Origin: Fischerella sp. PCC 9605
Lineage (GTDB): Bacteria; Cyanobacteriota; Cyanobacteriia; Cyanobacteriales; Nostocaceae
Length of the DNA stretch: 64,000 nucleotides
Direction: 5' to 3'
Assembly: GCF_000517105.1 (NCBI RefSeq)
Contig: NZ_KI912148.1
Coordinates: 2,482,448-2,546,447 of the forward strand
Positions within the stretch are counted from its first letter, which is position 1, and each line of letters begins with the position of its first letter. The position numbers and the translations under genes were made by a program. Below the pieces are notes generated by a model, which saw only the letters and a program-made list of their open reading frames with translations, did not search any database and was not told the DNA's origin. Below, piece by piece: positions 20,001 through 28,040 of the stretch.

Positions 20001-22082
20001 GACAGTGGAGGGAGGTGAAGGCTGCTGGCGATCGCCAAACATATCATCAGCCGCTGCCGCAGCAAACAAAATCTCCTCTAAAGCCTTGGCTGCATCCTGC
20101 TCAATTGGAGATTCTAATTCCAATTCTGCTTTTTCTGTATTTTCCTGCGTCCATAAACTGAGATTATCTTCAGCAGGAAAAAATTCTGCGGTTGTTGCAG
20201 GCAGCGTCACAAACAAATCATCAATTTCTGACTCGTCGGTGCTAAGAGTCGAGCTATTATCTTCTTCACTCTCGTCAAACAGACTATCTAAAGTCCAGTT
20301 TTCTTCTGTTTTGTTTGTTATGTCTAAACTAATTTCTTCTAGTAAATCTTGATTCTCAGTTTCCGCCAATAAATTCTCAAAATTATTTTCTGGTTGAATC
20401 GGCAGTTCTAATTCATTTGCTTGATAATTTTGGATGCTTTCACTAATATCTGTTGATTGGTTAAAGTCTTCTAATTTTGGCTTAACTATTAAATCAAGGT
20501 TATTACTATCATCTTTTTGATTTGGTAATTCTAAATTTTCTGATTCTAAAAAGTCGTCACCAAATAACTGTACAAGAGTTAATTCTTCTTTCGCAATTGT
20601 TGCTTGGCTATCATTTACACTCGTTTCTCCTTCTAAAGATAGCAACTCAGCAAAATCATTACTAACATCCTTGGTTTGGCTATCATCGTTTTCAATTGCG
20701 ATTTCATTAGTAATGGGAGCAGGTTCGAGAATTTCTTCTTCTATGTCCCAGCTTTCATTAAAGTCAGGAGTCTCGCTTTCAAACAACTGGGCAAGAGTAC
20801 TCAATTCGGCTATACCTACCTCTGGCCCATGGGGTTCTAAACTGTCATCAATGCTGAGATCTTCATCCTCTACATCTTCAATGCCAAAGGGATTGGATAG
20901 CTCCGTTAAGCTAGTAATAGTGTTTTGTAAATCAAAATCTATAGACTCAGGTTCAGCTGTTAGCTCAGTAAAATTATCTGTGTCACTACTAAATTGCTCT
21001 GATAGCTCAGATAGGCTGGTGATGCTATCTTCTTGTTCAAAATCTAGAGTTTGGGGATCAAGATTGAACTCGGCAAAATGGTCTGTGTCACTGCTAAATT
21101 GCTCTGATATTTCAAATAAGCTAGTAATAATATTTTCTTGTGGAACATCTATTGGCTCTGGTTCTGCTATTAATTCAGCACCATCATCTGATGTTGAAGT
21201 GACAGTTTCATCAGCGCTAGCAGTCTCGAAATCGATGGGGAATAGAGTTTCCTCGTCAGTCTGTTCATCCAGCGCATCATTTGTTATATCTAACAATTCA
21301 ATTTCGGGCGGAATTAATGCTTCTAGTTGTTGACTGAGGGTAATTTCAGCTTCTCTACCCGTCAGAACTAATTCCAAAGCTTGTTTGATATCTGTAATGA
21401 CGATTTTTGCTAAAGTCAGATAAGAATTTTCTTGATTGGCGATCGCCTGGCTAGCTGAGCGACACAAATTACACCAAGGCGGACAATTCAAGTCTTCACC
21501 AAGCTGAATTAATTGGCTACAGCAATCTTGGAGATATTGCCGGGTTTCTGGTGTTGCTGGCTGCTTAAACAACTGCAACATTTCCCGCAGTTTTTGCAGC
21601 ACCAAGTTTTGGCAGTTTTGCCAGCGATCGCTGTCTGAAAATGCAACTGCTGTGCTTCCTTGTTGGACTAGCAGATCCAGATGTTCATTCAGCCACGCAA
21701 ATACAGGTTCGGCTTCTGACATGATCTGATTAGCAGTCTCTTCTGTCAGACCAAAAGGCCCCTGTAGATTTTCCAACAACGCTTTCAGGGTATCAGATAC
21801 ACCCAGAAACAAAGACTCAAGCTTTTGATCAACCTTAACTGGCTCCTCTTTCAAAACTTTGAAACAGTCTTCCAAGCGGTGAGCTGTACGCTGAATACTA
21901 ATCAGACCAAGCATTGCTGCTCCTCCTTTAATAGAGTGAGCCGCCCGAAAGACTTCATTGAGCATTTCTGAGTCTTTAATAGTACTCTCAAGATTCAGCA
22001 ATCCCTGCTCAATAGTAGTCAGGTGTTCTTTTGCTTCCTCAATAAAGTAACCGAGAATTCGCTGTTGTTGTTCTGGGAGCAT
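17055..22082 (-). CDS. hmpE: CheA-like hybrid histidine kinase HmpE
   Basis: The 1675-aa protein has an N-terminal HPt domain with His49 in FRAAHSIKGGAAML, a very long acidic, probably disordered linker (about residues 270-1030), the P3 dimerisation helices (VKHLDDLSNLVGELVVNRNTLE), a CheA HATPase (LLNNAIAHGIETPEERQAKG, then GRGVGLDVVRTKI), a CheW-like domain and a C-terminal receiver (LVFCDIEMPRCDG, near residue 1597). This is the kinase of a chemotaxis-type pathway. It is last in the minus-strand order hmpA-B-C-D-E, matching the N. punctiforme hmp locus needed for hormogonium motility and polysaccharide. There is no separate P2 domain. The linker carries internal repeats. Confidence 0.93.
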   Translation of the reverse strand: MLPEQQQRILGYFIEEAKEHLTTIEQGLLNLESTIKDSEMLNEVFRAAHSIKGGAAMLGLISIQRTAHRLEDCFKVLKEEPVKVDQKLESLFLGVSDTLKALLENLQGPFGLTEETANQIMSEAEPVFAWLNEHLDLLVQQGSTAVAFSDSDRWQNCQNLVLQKLREMLQLFKQPATPETRQYLQDCCSQLIQLGEDLNCPPWCNLCRSASQAIANQENSYLTLAKIVITDIKQALELVLTGREAEITLSQQLEALIPPEIELLDITNDALDEQTDEETLFPIDFETASADETVTSTSDDGAELIAEPEPIDVPQENIITSLFEISEQFSSDTDHFAEFNLDPQTLDFEQEDSITSLSELSEQFSSDTDNFTELTAEPESIDFDLQNTITSLTELSNPFGIEDVEDEDLSIDDSLEPHGPEVGIAELSTLAQLFESETPDFNESWDIEEEILEPAPITNEIAIENDDSQTKDVSNDFAELLSLEGETSVNDSQATIAKEELTLVQLFGDDFLESENLELPNQKDDSNNLDLIVKPKLEDFNQSTDISESIQNYQANELELPIQPENNFENLLAETENQDLLEEISLDITNKTEENWTLDSLFDESEEDNSSTLSTDESEIDDLFVTLPATTAEFFPAEDNLSLWTQENTEKAELELESPIEQDAAKALEEILFAAAAADDMFGDRQQPSPPSTVDLELGDLDLDLPQEEQSLDLILLADAGDDFFAELLASDSTDSLTVAEELSLQDIPNFLQQPEVLDLAPEFTTSPTDLSQTSAEQEIDWLNVIVDSLEEDNNQIPEILFEDLQTFHSHDFQLESIDLASAVPQESLADDVSSTATPPHTDISTTDTCQSQTSEAHAGFAEIETITSLQDAFELSETTFSENPEAVESGGLDLYEDLLTVINLKTEEAQQEEEHIAAIADTESAAVTSAELASAVPDAETTQDAFAELDELLQTEVAPNSDPTGQEIEFAALEELLAWEQDENVAATSSQQSTSNPVSSPEIENEFKELEGMVGGTVKPNTVNLPGGRNSGWNASRFEQLMKVPVKHLDDLSNLVGELVVNRNTLEQDQERLRQSLDNLLHQVQQLSDVGARMQELYERSLLEASLLASRKNSNFASSDTDRGFSELEMDRFTPFHSLSQEMIELIVRVRESASDIDFVTEETERVARQFRQVTTQLQEGLTRSRMEPFSQATDLLPRGVRDNAIKYGKQVELVIQGRDTLIDKMILEHLKTPLTHLLNNAIAHGIETPEERQAKGKLPVGTITVCAFHQGNQTVISVSDDGAGINSDGVKAKAIKVGLITPAEAKTLSRIDVYDLLFQPGFSTKDQADDLAGRGVGLDVVRTKISEVRGTISIDSALGTGTTFTIRLPLTLSICKALCCVSDKARIAFPMDGVEDTLDIPIKNVQQGDGDEQFIHWRDRMLPFKPLKELLTFNRQLSRGNVYGGNRDDDMISVVVVRSASTLVALQVDQVLSEQEIVIKQFEGPAPKPIGVAGATVLGDGRIMPIADVLEIIDIFQGRTSKQSTVGILSQKAIPNQPEVPAHKIDPTVLIVDDSITVRELLSLTFNKAGYRVEQARDGQEAWDKLRSGLPCDLVFCDIEMPRCDGLELLSRIQKDPNLNHLPIAMLTSRGADKHRQMAISLGASGYFTKPYLEEALLEAASRMLKGEKLVAS
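20890..21150 (-). repeat. Internal ~40-residue repeats in the HmpE linker
   Basis: Three diverged units share the core ITSL.E.S..F and are separated by D/E-rich text: ENIITSLFEISEQFSSDT, EDSITSLSELSEQFSSDT and QNTITSLTELSNPF. They span roughly residues 313-398. Confidence 0.8.
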
Positions 22083-22087
22083 AGGAA

Positions 22088-22178
22088 ATTATGAATTATG
22101 AATTATGAATTATGAATTTTTGAACTTTGAATGATGAATTTTTTCAGCATTCAGCATTCAGCATTCATCATTCATCCC
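22088..22178. repeat. GAATTAT and CATTCAG heptamer arrays between hmpD and hmpE
   Basis: Four GAATTAT units, a short spacer, then three CATTCAG units and CATTCAT variants fill the 103-base gap between hmpD and hmpE. The array may weaken coupling within the operon. Confidence 0.88.
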
Positions 22179-22185
22179 TCATCTT

Positions 22186-25074
22186 TTACCTAGTTTCAGC
22201 AGTTTCGACTCGGAAGCGTTCCACAGAAGCAATTAAGTCGCGGGAAACACCTACTAAGTTTTGTAGTGCCCCAGAAACTCGTTGTGCTTCTTGGGAGGTT
22301 TCTTGGGCTGTGAGTTCCACTGATTGCATCACTTGAGCCACAGCGCGAGAGGTTTCCGTTTGTTCAACTGTATCAGAAGTAATCGATCGCACAAGAGTAT
22401 CGATACGATTTGCTACTTGAATAATATTTTCTAGCGATCGCTTGGCTTCTTCTGCAAGTTTTGTACCTTGAATTACCTGCTGCGTGCCTTCCTCCATTGC
22501 AGTCATTACAGAGCCAGTTTCGCTCTGAATTTGCATCACAATTTGCTCAATTTCTTTGAGGGATTTCGCTGATTTATCTGCTAGCTGGCGGACTTCATCG
22601 GCGACAATCGCAAAACCCCGTCCGGCTTCTCCTGCCCTTGCTGCCTCAATACTGGCGTTGAGGGCGAGTAAGTTTGTTCTGGAGGCAATCTGAGAAATCA
22701 ACGCCACAATTTTAGAAATTTCCTGGGATGATTCTGCCAATCGCTTCACTTTGCGAGTAGTTTCGGCTACAGTTTCCCGAATTTCTAAGATCCCCGCCAC
22801 GGTATTTTCTACTGCTTCCCCTCCTTTAAGAGCGATCGCGCTGGCTTCACGGGCAACAGTTTCGGCTTCCCGTGCTGCTTCTGCTACCCGTTGAATTGAG
22901 TCAGTCATTACCTGTACGGAATTCAGCGTTACCGCCAACTCTTCTGCTTGGCGCAAGGCATCGCTAGATAATGCCCTCGCAAATGTCTCAGAATTGGTAG
23001 ATCCTTTGGTCACTTCCCGCGCCGCTACTTTCACCTGTTGAACGATATCCCGCAGGTTCTGAATTGTCAGGTTAAAAGCATCGGCAACTGCTCCCAGTAC
23101 GTCGGCTGTCACCTCAGCTTGGACAGTCAAATCTCCCCTAGCAGCTCCTTCTACATCATCCAGCAGGCGAATCACTTGCCGTTGCAAGTTTTCTTTCGCT
23201 TCCTCCTGTTCTTGAGCTTTGCGTGTAGCTTCATTTGTAGTCGTGAAAATTACCCGAGCCATTTCATTAAAGCCAGCGGCTAGCTTTCCCAACTCATCTT
23301 CAGAATATACCGTGGCTTGGACATTAAGATTACCTTTGCGGACAGCATCAAATTGGGTTTGCAAATCCTTGGTAGTGCGGCGAATTTGTCTGAGGGTAAA
23401 ATTGCCCATCAAGCCTGCGGTAGCAAAACTGGCAACTCCTGCTGCTAATGCCATCGCCCAGCCAGTGTTCCGTACTGACTCTCGTTGCTGGGGTGGAGAA
23501 ATGGTTGTAGTAGCAAAGCTGACTACGGCAACAACCACCGCTGAAACAACGCCGACACTGCCAGCAATTATCCATTGTTTGTTAGCTAGCGGAGCATTTT
23601 CTAGGGGTGCGAAAATGCCTTGTTCAACGCTGACTTGGGGTTCGATATTAGTAACATCTGCTTGGGTAAAGACTGGAACTGCTTCTTGCGAACCAGTGAT
23701 ACTAAATAATTCATCGTCGCGATCGCTCTCTGTGGCACTGCTGGCAGCCTCATTGCTTTTTTCGCCATTCTCAGGAGTTTCAAAGACTTGATTGTAACTC
23801 CTGCCATTGCCTGTGAGCGATCCGGAATGTAGTTGCGAGTCACCCAAATTAGAATCTGTGACGAAATCGAACTCAGCCTGAATATCTCCCAGATCGTCAA
23901 ATTCATCAAAATCATCTAAAAACTCGATGTTGCTACCCTGGGAAATCTTGCTATTCAGTCTACTGTTATTTGTGTCTTCTTCGGCAAATGTTTCCGAGCC
24001 AAACGCAGACTCAAATGCTTCTAGATCAAAACTGTCATCATTATCAAAGCTTTGATTTTGGCTTGCCTGGTTACTGGCATGAAGTTGCTTTTCTTCTAAA
24101 GTGAAAGTGCTATTGAAAGAAGCTACAGATGAAAACTTTTCTTTACTGTTGTATCCGAGGCTATCAAGCCCTGCTAAATCAGTATCAGTTCCTGTTTCTT
24201 CCATCAGTAAAGTTTCATCTTCAAAATTATTTGTTTTCAAGTTGTTCAAATTATCAGTATTATTATGTTTTTGTGCTGTGCTGTTAGCAGCATGGATTTC
24301 TTGACTATCCAAGCGATCGCTAGATGCTAAATTAACTGTTGCAAATGCTGAATTGCTAATATTTTGCTCAATATCTGCTGATTTTTGTAAATCGCTATTT
24401 ACCTCTAAATCTTGTTCTTTAAATGTTGAAATATCATCTTGTAAGAAAGCAGGCAGTTCTAATTCTGCTCCATTCCAAACGTTTGCCTTTAAATTGATAT
24501 CCACCTCTTCTTGAGAGGATGCAAAAGGATTGTCATCAAAAGTGTCTGAAGAATTTGATTCAGTATTAAATAAACTACTATCTGTGGGAATATCAAATGG
24601 ACTGCTACTTAAAGAAATGTCTTCTATCTCCTCCACTGCTTCTTGTTGCCCAATAAAGGAGTTGAAATCTAAGCGATCGCTATTTGATTCCTCTACAGAT
24701 CCCAAATCTTCTAAATCTTGCGCTTGTTGCTCAACTCCCACAGACGAAACAGATGATTCCTCCATCTGCTGTTGAGAGTTATAGTCTACTAATTCCTGTT
24801 GATATTGATTGATATTATCCAGTCCATTTTTAGCAAAGCCAGTAATTTCTGGATCTTCAGTTAATTCTAATACCTTTTGATATTCTACTTTGGCCACATC
24901 ATACTGCTGTAGAACGTAGTAGACGTGACCTCGGAGCAAATGGGTGTTGGGGTCATCTGGTAAATTTTGTACCACCTCATCAATGAGGGTAGCTGCTCCT
25001 TCATAATTTTGTTGCGCGTAGGCTGTCAGAGCCTGTTGATATGTCTGCGCGTAATCATCTATACTCGCTGCCAT
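22186..25074 (-). CDS. hmpD: Methyl-accepting chemotaxis protein HmpD
   Basis: The ATG at 25074 (962 aa, [10 protein letters not shown]) is chosen because the earlier ATG at 25110 lies inside hmpC. N-terminal residues 1-80 form a TPR-like region ([28 protein letters not shown]). An acidic linker of about 400 residues, two membrane segments (about 492-517 and 540-562), a HAMP region and a second HAMP-like region follow. The MCP signalling domain has the canonical tip ([35 protein letters not shown]). There is no periplasmic ligand-binding domain, so it probably senses an internal or membrane signal. In N. punctiforme it is required for hormogonium motility. Confidence 0.92.
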   Translation of the reverse strand: MAASIDDYAQTYQQALTAYAQQNYEGAATLIDEVVQNLPDDPNTHLLRGHVYYVLQQYDVAKVEYQKVLELTEDPEITGFAKNGLDNINQYQQELVDYNSQQQMEESSVSSVGVEQQAQDLEDLGSVEESNSDRLDFNSFIGQQEAVEEIEDISLSSSPFDIPTDSSLFNTESNSSDTFDDNPFASSQEEVDINLKANVWNGAELELPAFLQDDISTFKEQDLEVNSDLQKSADIEQNISNSAFATVNLASSDRLDSQEIHAANSTAQKHNNTDNLNNLKTNNFEDETLLMEETGTDTDLAGLDSLGYNSKEKFSSVASFNSTFTLEEKQLHASNQASQNQSFDNDDSFDLEAFESAFGSETFAEEDTNNSRLNSKISQGSNIEFLDDFDEFDDLGDIQAEFDFVTDSNLGDSQLHSGSLTGNGRSYNQVFETPENGEKSNEAASSATESDRDDELFSITGSQEAVPVFTQADVTNIEPQVSVEQGIFAPLENAPLANKQWIIAGSVGVVSAVVVAVVSFATTTISPPQQRESVRNTGWAMALAAGVASFATAGLMGNFTLRQIRRTTKDLQTQFDAVRKGNLNVQATVYSEDELGKLAAGFNEMARVIFTTTNEATRKAQEQEEAKENLQRQVIRLLDDVEGAARGDLTVQAEVTADVLGAVADAFNLTIQNLRDIVQQVKVAAREVTKGSTNSETFARALSSDALRQAEELAVTLNSVQVMTDSIQRVAEAAREAETVAREASAIALKGGEAVENTVAGILEIRETVAETTRKVKRLAESSQEISKIVALISQIASRTNLLALNASIEAARAGEAGRGFAIVADEVRQLADKSAKSLKEIEQIVMQIQSETGSVMTAMEEGTQQVIQGTKLAEEAKRSLENIIQVANRIDTLVRSITSDTVEQTETSRAVAQVMQSVELTAQETSQEAQRVSGALQNLVGVSRDLIASVERFRVETAETR

Positions 25075-25090
25075 TTCCTGCCTCCCTATG

Positions 25091-25621
25091 TTATCCTGCC
25101 CAGCGCGCACTTCGTAAAATTGCCATTTGGTCTAGCAGTCGCAGACACTGTTTGTCTTGAGTACCTAATAACCACTCTCCCCGCAAAAAAGGAGCCATAG
25201 TATCCGGCACATTCGTTGGTGTCATCAGATTTTGTACATCAAGCCAGTGCATACCACCAATTTCTTCTACTGCTAAGCCTACAATTGTGTCCTGTTCTTC
25301 AATAGCAATCACGGAAATTTCTGCGCGATCGGTGTTTAATGCCGTTGCTTCCCCCAAAAATTGACCCAAATCAGCCACCCAAATTACTCGACCTCGTAAA
25401 TTTAGAGTACCCAAAAGTAAAGGAGAAGCATTAGGAATTGGAGTGATTTTATCAGGGCTTAGTTCGATAACCTCGCGAATGCCGATGGCTGGTAGTGCAA
25501 ACTCCTGATGCGAAGGAATGAAAAACCGTAAGTATAACTCACCTTCAGGACTTTCTACCTGTAATTCAGGACGAAAGTGATCTTGGCCACTGCCTCCTAA
25601 AAAGTCCGGTTTGTTGACCAT
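25091..25621 (-). CDS. hmpC: CheW-like adaptor HmpC
   Basis: The 176-aa protein is a single CheW domain: [25 protein letters not shown], then [31 protein letters not shown] and [15 protein letters not shown]. It should bridge the MCP HmpD and the kinase HmpE in a signalling array. The N-terminal ~25 residues precede the domain. It starts 14 bases after hmpB ends, and hmpD follows 16 bases after its stop, consistent with one transcript. Confidence 0.93.
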   Translation of the reverse strand: MVNKPDFLGGSGQDHFRPELQVESPEGELYLRFFIPSHQEFALPAIGIREVIELSPDKITPIPNASPLLLGTLNLRGRVIWVADLGQFLGEATALNTDRAEISVIAIEEQDTIVGLAVEEIGGMHWLDVQNLMTPTNVPDTMAPFLRGEWLLGTQDKQCLRLLDQMAILRSARWAG

Positions 25622-25634
25622 GTTATGCTCATCC

Positions 25635-26000
25635 TTATCCTCGCAGCAGTTGTTTGACTGTTCCCACCAACTCGGTAGGTTGGAATGGTTTAGCTATATA
25701 GGCATCTGCACCTTGCTTCATCCCCCAGTAGCGATCGAATTCTTCGCCTTTGGAAGAACACATTACCACGGGAACGTTTTGGGTTTTTGGATCGGATTTT
25801 AACCGACGGCAAACTTCGTAACCATTCATCCGGGGCATGACAATATCTAATACTACTAAATCGGGAGGAGCGGTTTGAATTGCTTCTAACGCTTCTAATC
25901 CGTCACTGGCATGGGTTACTGTTAAGCCACTTGCTTTCAGGAGGTCTGTAATCATCTCCCTTTGGGCGATACTGTCTTCCACGATCAGAACTGTACTCAT
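25635..26000 (-). CDS. hmpB: CheY-like response regulator HmpB
   Basis: I start at the ATG at 26000 (121 aa, MSTVLIVEDS); the longer frame from 26069 adds non-homologous residues. It is a stand-alone receiver with acidic pair Glu8/Asp9, phospho-acceptor Asp52 (VVLDIVMPRMNG), the Ser of VVMCSSKG and Lys of YIAKPFQP. AGGAGG lies about 16 bases upstream. It is the probable diffusible output of the Hmp pathway toward the pilus machinery. Confidence 0.93.
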   Translation of the reverse strand: MSTVLIVEDSIAQREMITDLLKASGLTVTHASDGLEALEAIQTAPPDLVVLDIVMPRMNGYEVCRRLKSDPKTQNVPVVMCSSKGEEFDRYWGMKQGADAYIAKPFQPTELVGTVKQLLRG

Positions 26001-26039
26001 AAATGCCCCTATCGACCTCCTGATATAGACGTTCCCCTT

Positions 26040-26051
26040 GGGAATATTCCC
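26040..26051 (-). promoter_or_regulatory. GGGAATATTCCC palindrome upstream of hmpB
   Basis: A perfect 12-bp palindrome lies 40 bases upstream of the hmpB start. GGGAATATT differs at one position from the SigJ J-box consensus I recall for hormogonium genes (GGGAATACT). This is a candidate only; no transcription start is known here. Confidence 0.3.
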
Positions 26052-26165
26052 TGATTTACCCGCAAGCATTTAGTGTATAAAATAATTCTATTTTTCACTT
26101 GTACTAGATAATAGAGGTTGTTCTTAAGCTGCCTGATTCTGTGATAATATTTTTTACTCCATCTT

Positions 26166-27404
26166 TTACCGGATCAACAAGTGCTGTGTATGTTTTATTA
26201 CTCTATTCTTGCGAGAGTTGAGATATCTCTCTACCAGAATTACTAATTCAGTATTCCCAAATGGTTTTGTTAAATAATCGGTTGCTCCCGCGATTTTTGC
26301 TCGCACTCGGTCTAAAAATCCTTCTTTGGCAGTAAGCATGATAATTGGTACGAATCGAAAAGCTTGAGAATGGCGGAGCATAGCACAAATTTCATACCCG
26401 TTCAATTCCGGCATCGCAATATCGCAAAAAATTAAATCGGGTTTGAGTTGAAAAACCAGACTGAGAGCTTCTAAGGGATTAGTGAGAGCGATCGCTTCAT
26501 AACCTTCTGTTTTCAAAATAGTTTCTATACTCGTACAAATGCTGGTTGCATCATCAATACATAGGATGCGTTGCTTTCTGCTTTGCTCTAAGGGCAGGGT
26601 TTTATCTTGTATGTCCTTCAGTGAATTTGCTGTTTCTGAATATACAAGCTGTACCCAACCTTGTTGTACGTATGGGTGTATTGCCTTGGCGACAGTCACG
26701 ATATCTTGGTTGAGATAGCGGGCTAATTTACGCAGGGAGGTTTTGCCATCTGCCCAATGCTGTAGCTTATTCACCGTTGCCTTTGGTAGTGAAGAACGCA
26801 ACTTCACTATGTCAGCAAGCACAGGAAATTGCTCGGGGGACTGAATATATGGGTACAGTTGCTTCCACTGTTGCACCTGTTTAACAATTTTGCTAAGTAA
26901 GGGAGCGATTTCCAAGGTAGTCAATTGTGGGGTAATTGCTGAATCCACCTCAAAAATAAAACTACCCTGGTGTAAATTTAACAGGTCAAACAAAGTCTCA
27001 TGCACCAAGCAGTGGATGATACTGCAAGCTTGTTTTGGCTTGATCGTATTCTGCTCTAATAGCATCCACAAATAGTCATACTCAGCTGTATTCAGCGTTC
27101 CCAAGCAGGCTAGTTGTTGTTCGTCCAGTTGTACCTTGACTTGATAGTGACGCAAATAATCACTCAGCCGGGATAAACTATTATAGTCATTGGCTGCATA
27201 AATAATTTGACCATTGACAAAAAAGATAAGCCAAGACTGTTGTTTGTTGCTATTGGCAGGGTAATGACTAGCTGTGTCATCTACACCTAGCTTGGAACCT
27301 TTGTCAGAACTGCAAGCTTCTACAAATAGTTGCCCAGTGCGCTGCCCCAACTCTATCAATTGCAGGATACTGCGGATATCAATTTCATTTAAATTTCCCT
27401 GCAT
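26166..27404 (-). CDS. hmpA: PatA-like response regulator HmpA (PATAN + receiver)
   Basis: The 412-aa protein has an N-terminal PATAN/DUF4388-type region (LNEIDIRSILQLIELGQRTGQLFVEA, then SWLIFFVNGQIIYAA), a middle helical part, and a C-terminal receiver (RILCIDDATSICTSIETIL, IFCDIAMPELNGYEIC with the acceptor Asp near residue 326, IIMLTAKEG and LTKPFG). PatA-like proteins link phosphorelay input to pattern or motility outputs in filamentous cyanobacteria. It is the promoter-proximal gene of the cluster, divergent from hmpF. Confidence 0.92.
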   Translation of the reverse strand: MQGNLNEIDIRSILQLIELGQRTGQLFVEACSSDKGSKLGVDDTASHYPANSNKQQSWLIFFVNGQIIYAANDYNSLSRLSDYLRHYQVKVQLDEQQLACLGTLNTAEYDYLWMLLEQNTIKPKQACSIIHCLVHETLFDLLNLHQGSFIFEVDSAITPQLTTLEIAPLLSKIVKQVQQWKQLYPYIQSPEQFPVLADIVKLRSSLPKATVNKLQHWADGKTSLRKLARYLNQDIVTVAKAIHPYVQQGWVQLVYSETANSLKDIQDKTLPLEQSRKQRILCIDDATSICTSIETILKTEGYEAIALTNPLEALSLVFQLKPDLIFCDIAMPELNGYEICAMLRHSQAFRFVPIIMLTAKEGFLDRVRAKIAGATDYLTKPFGNTELVILVERYLNSRKNRVIKHTQHLLIR

Positions 27405-28040
27405 TTAGTAAAAAGGCGCTCCTTGTAATATTATTTACATTATTTAGTTAATTTTGCTTTTTAGGATTAGGAATTAGTGAATAATTTTATACTACTAGCC
27501 CCCAGCCCTAGCTCCTAGCCCTAGCCCTTTGGTGGTGCAACCTTCAACATCGAGTTTTCTTTGTGTCTTTGTGCCTACCCTGCCTTAAGCCCTCCGGGTT
27601 CGTCAGTCGCTCATGGGGGAAACCCCCAAGAACGCGCTGACTCACCGCTGCGCGTCTATGTGGTGAAAAAATAAATTTTCTTAACCACCAAGACACAAAG
27701 ACACCAAGAAAAATCCATTTCCAAGACTTACACCTTGACAGGGGTACTCCTAGCCCCTACCCCCTGCAAATCTACATATTATTCAAAAAAAGTTAATTTT
27801 CCGTAATGTATTTAAACTAAGTGAGTGATAACACGGTAGTCATCATAACTGGCAGCAGTACAAAATATTAAAGAAGCAACGATTTGGTTGTATAAATATC
27901 AAGACGTAATATCTCGCGTCTATATATAACTTCTACCTGTCTTGTTTACCTAGAATCTAGGTTAAATAAGACAGATTAACGTAATTATCTAAGGTATAAC
28001 CAAAAACACGGCCATTAAGTGCATCAAAAGGATTAAAGGT
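27405..28040. other. Divergent hmpA-hmpF promoter region with a palindromic insertion
   Basis: This 636-base region must hold both promoters. Its centre (27557-27710) is a dispersed inverted repeat. The part nearest hmpF (about 27770-28035) is AT-rich and unique in the window and is the likely hmpF leader; GGGGTACTC at about 27733 is a weak J-box-like match. Confidence 0.6.
27557..27710. mobile_element. Palindromic MITE-like repeat (CTTTGTGTCTTTGTG arms)
   Basis: Inverted repeats TTCTTTGTGTCTTTGTG (27557-27573) and CACAAAGACACCAAGAA (27694-27710) match at 16 of 17 positions and enclose a GC-rich core. A smaller relative with the same arms sits at 31532-31582. It has no ORF. Confidence 0.7.

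Noticed and set aside
19699-20352. Long plus-strand frames opposite hmpE (also 20671-21333)
   Set aside because: They are Ser-rich shadows of the D/E-rich hmpE linker on the opposite strand, with no independent start signals.
23219-23791. 190-codon plus-strand frame opposite hmpD
   Set aside because: Antisense to a well-supported MCP gene; composition reflects the complement of alanine-rich coding sequence.
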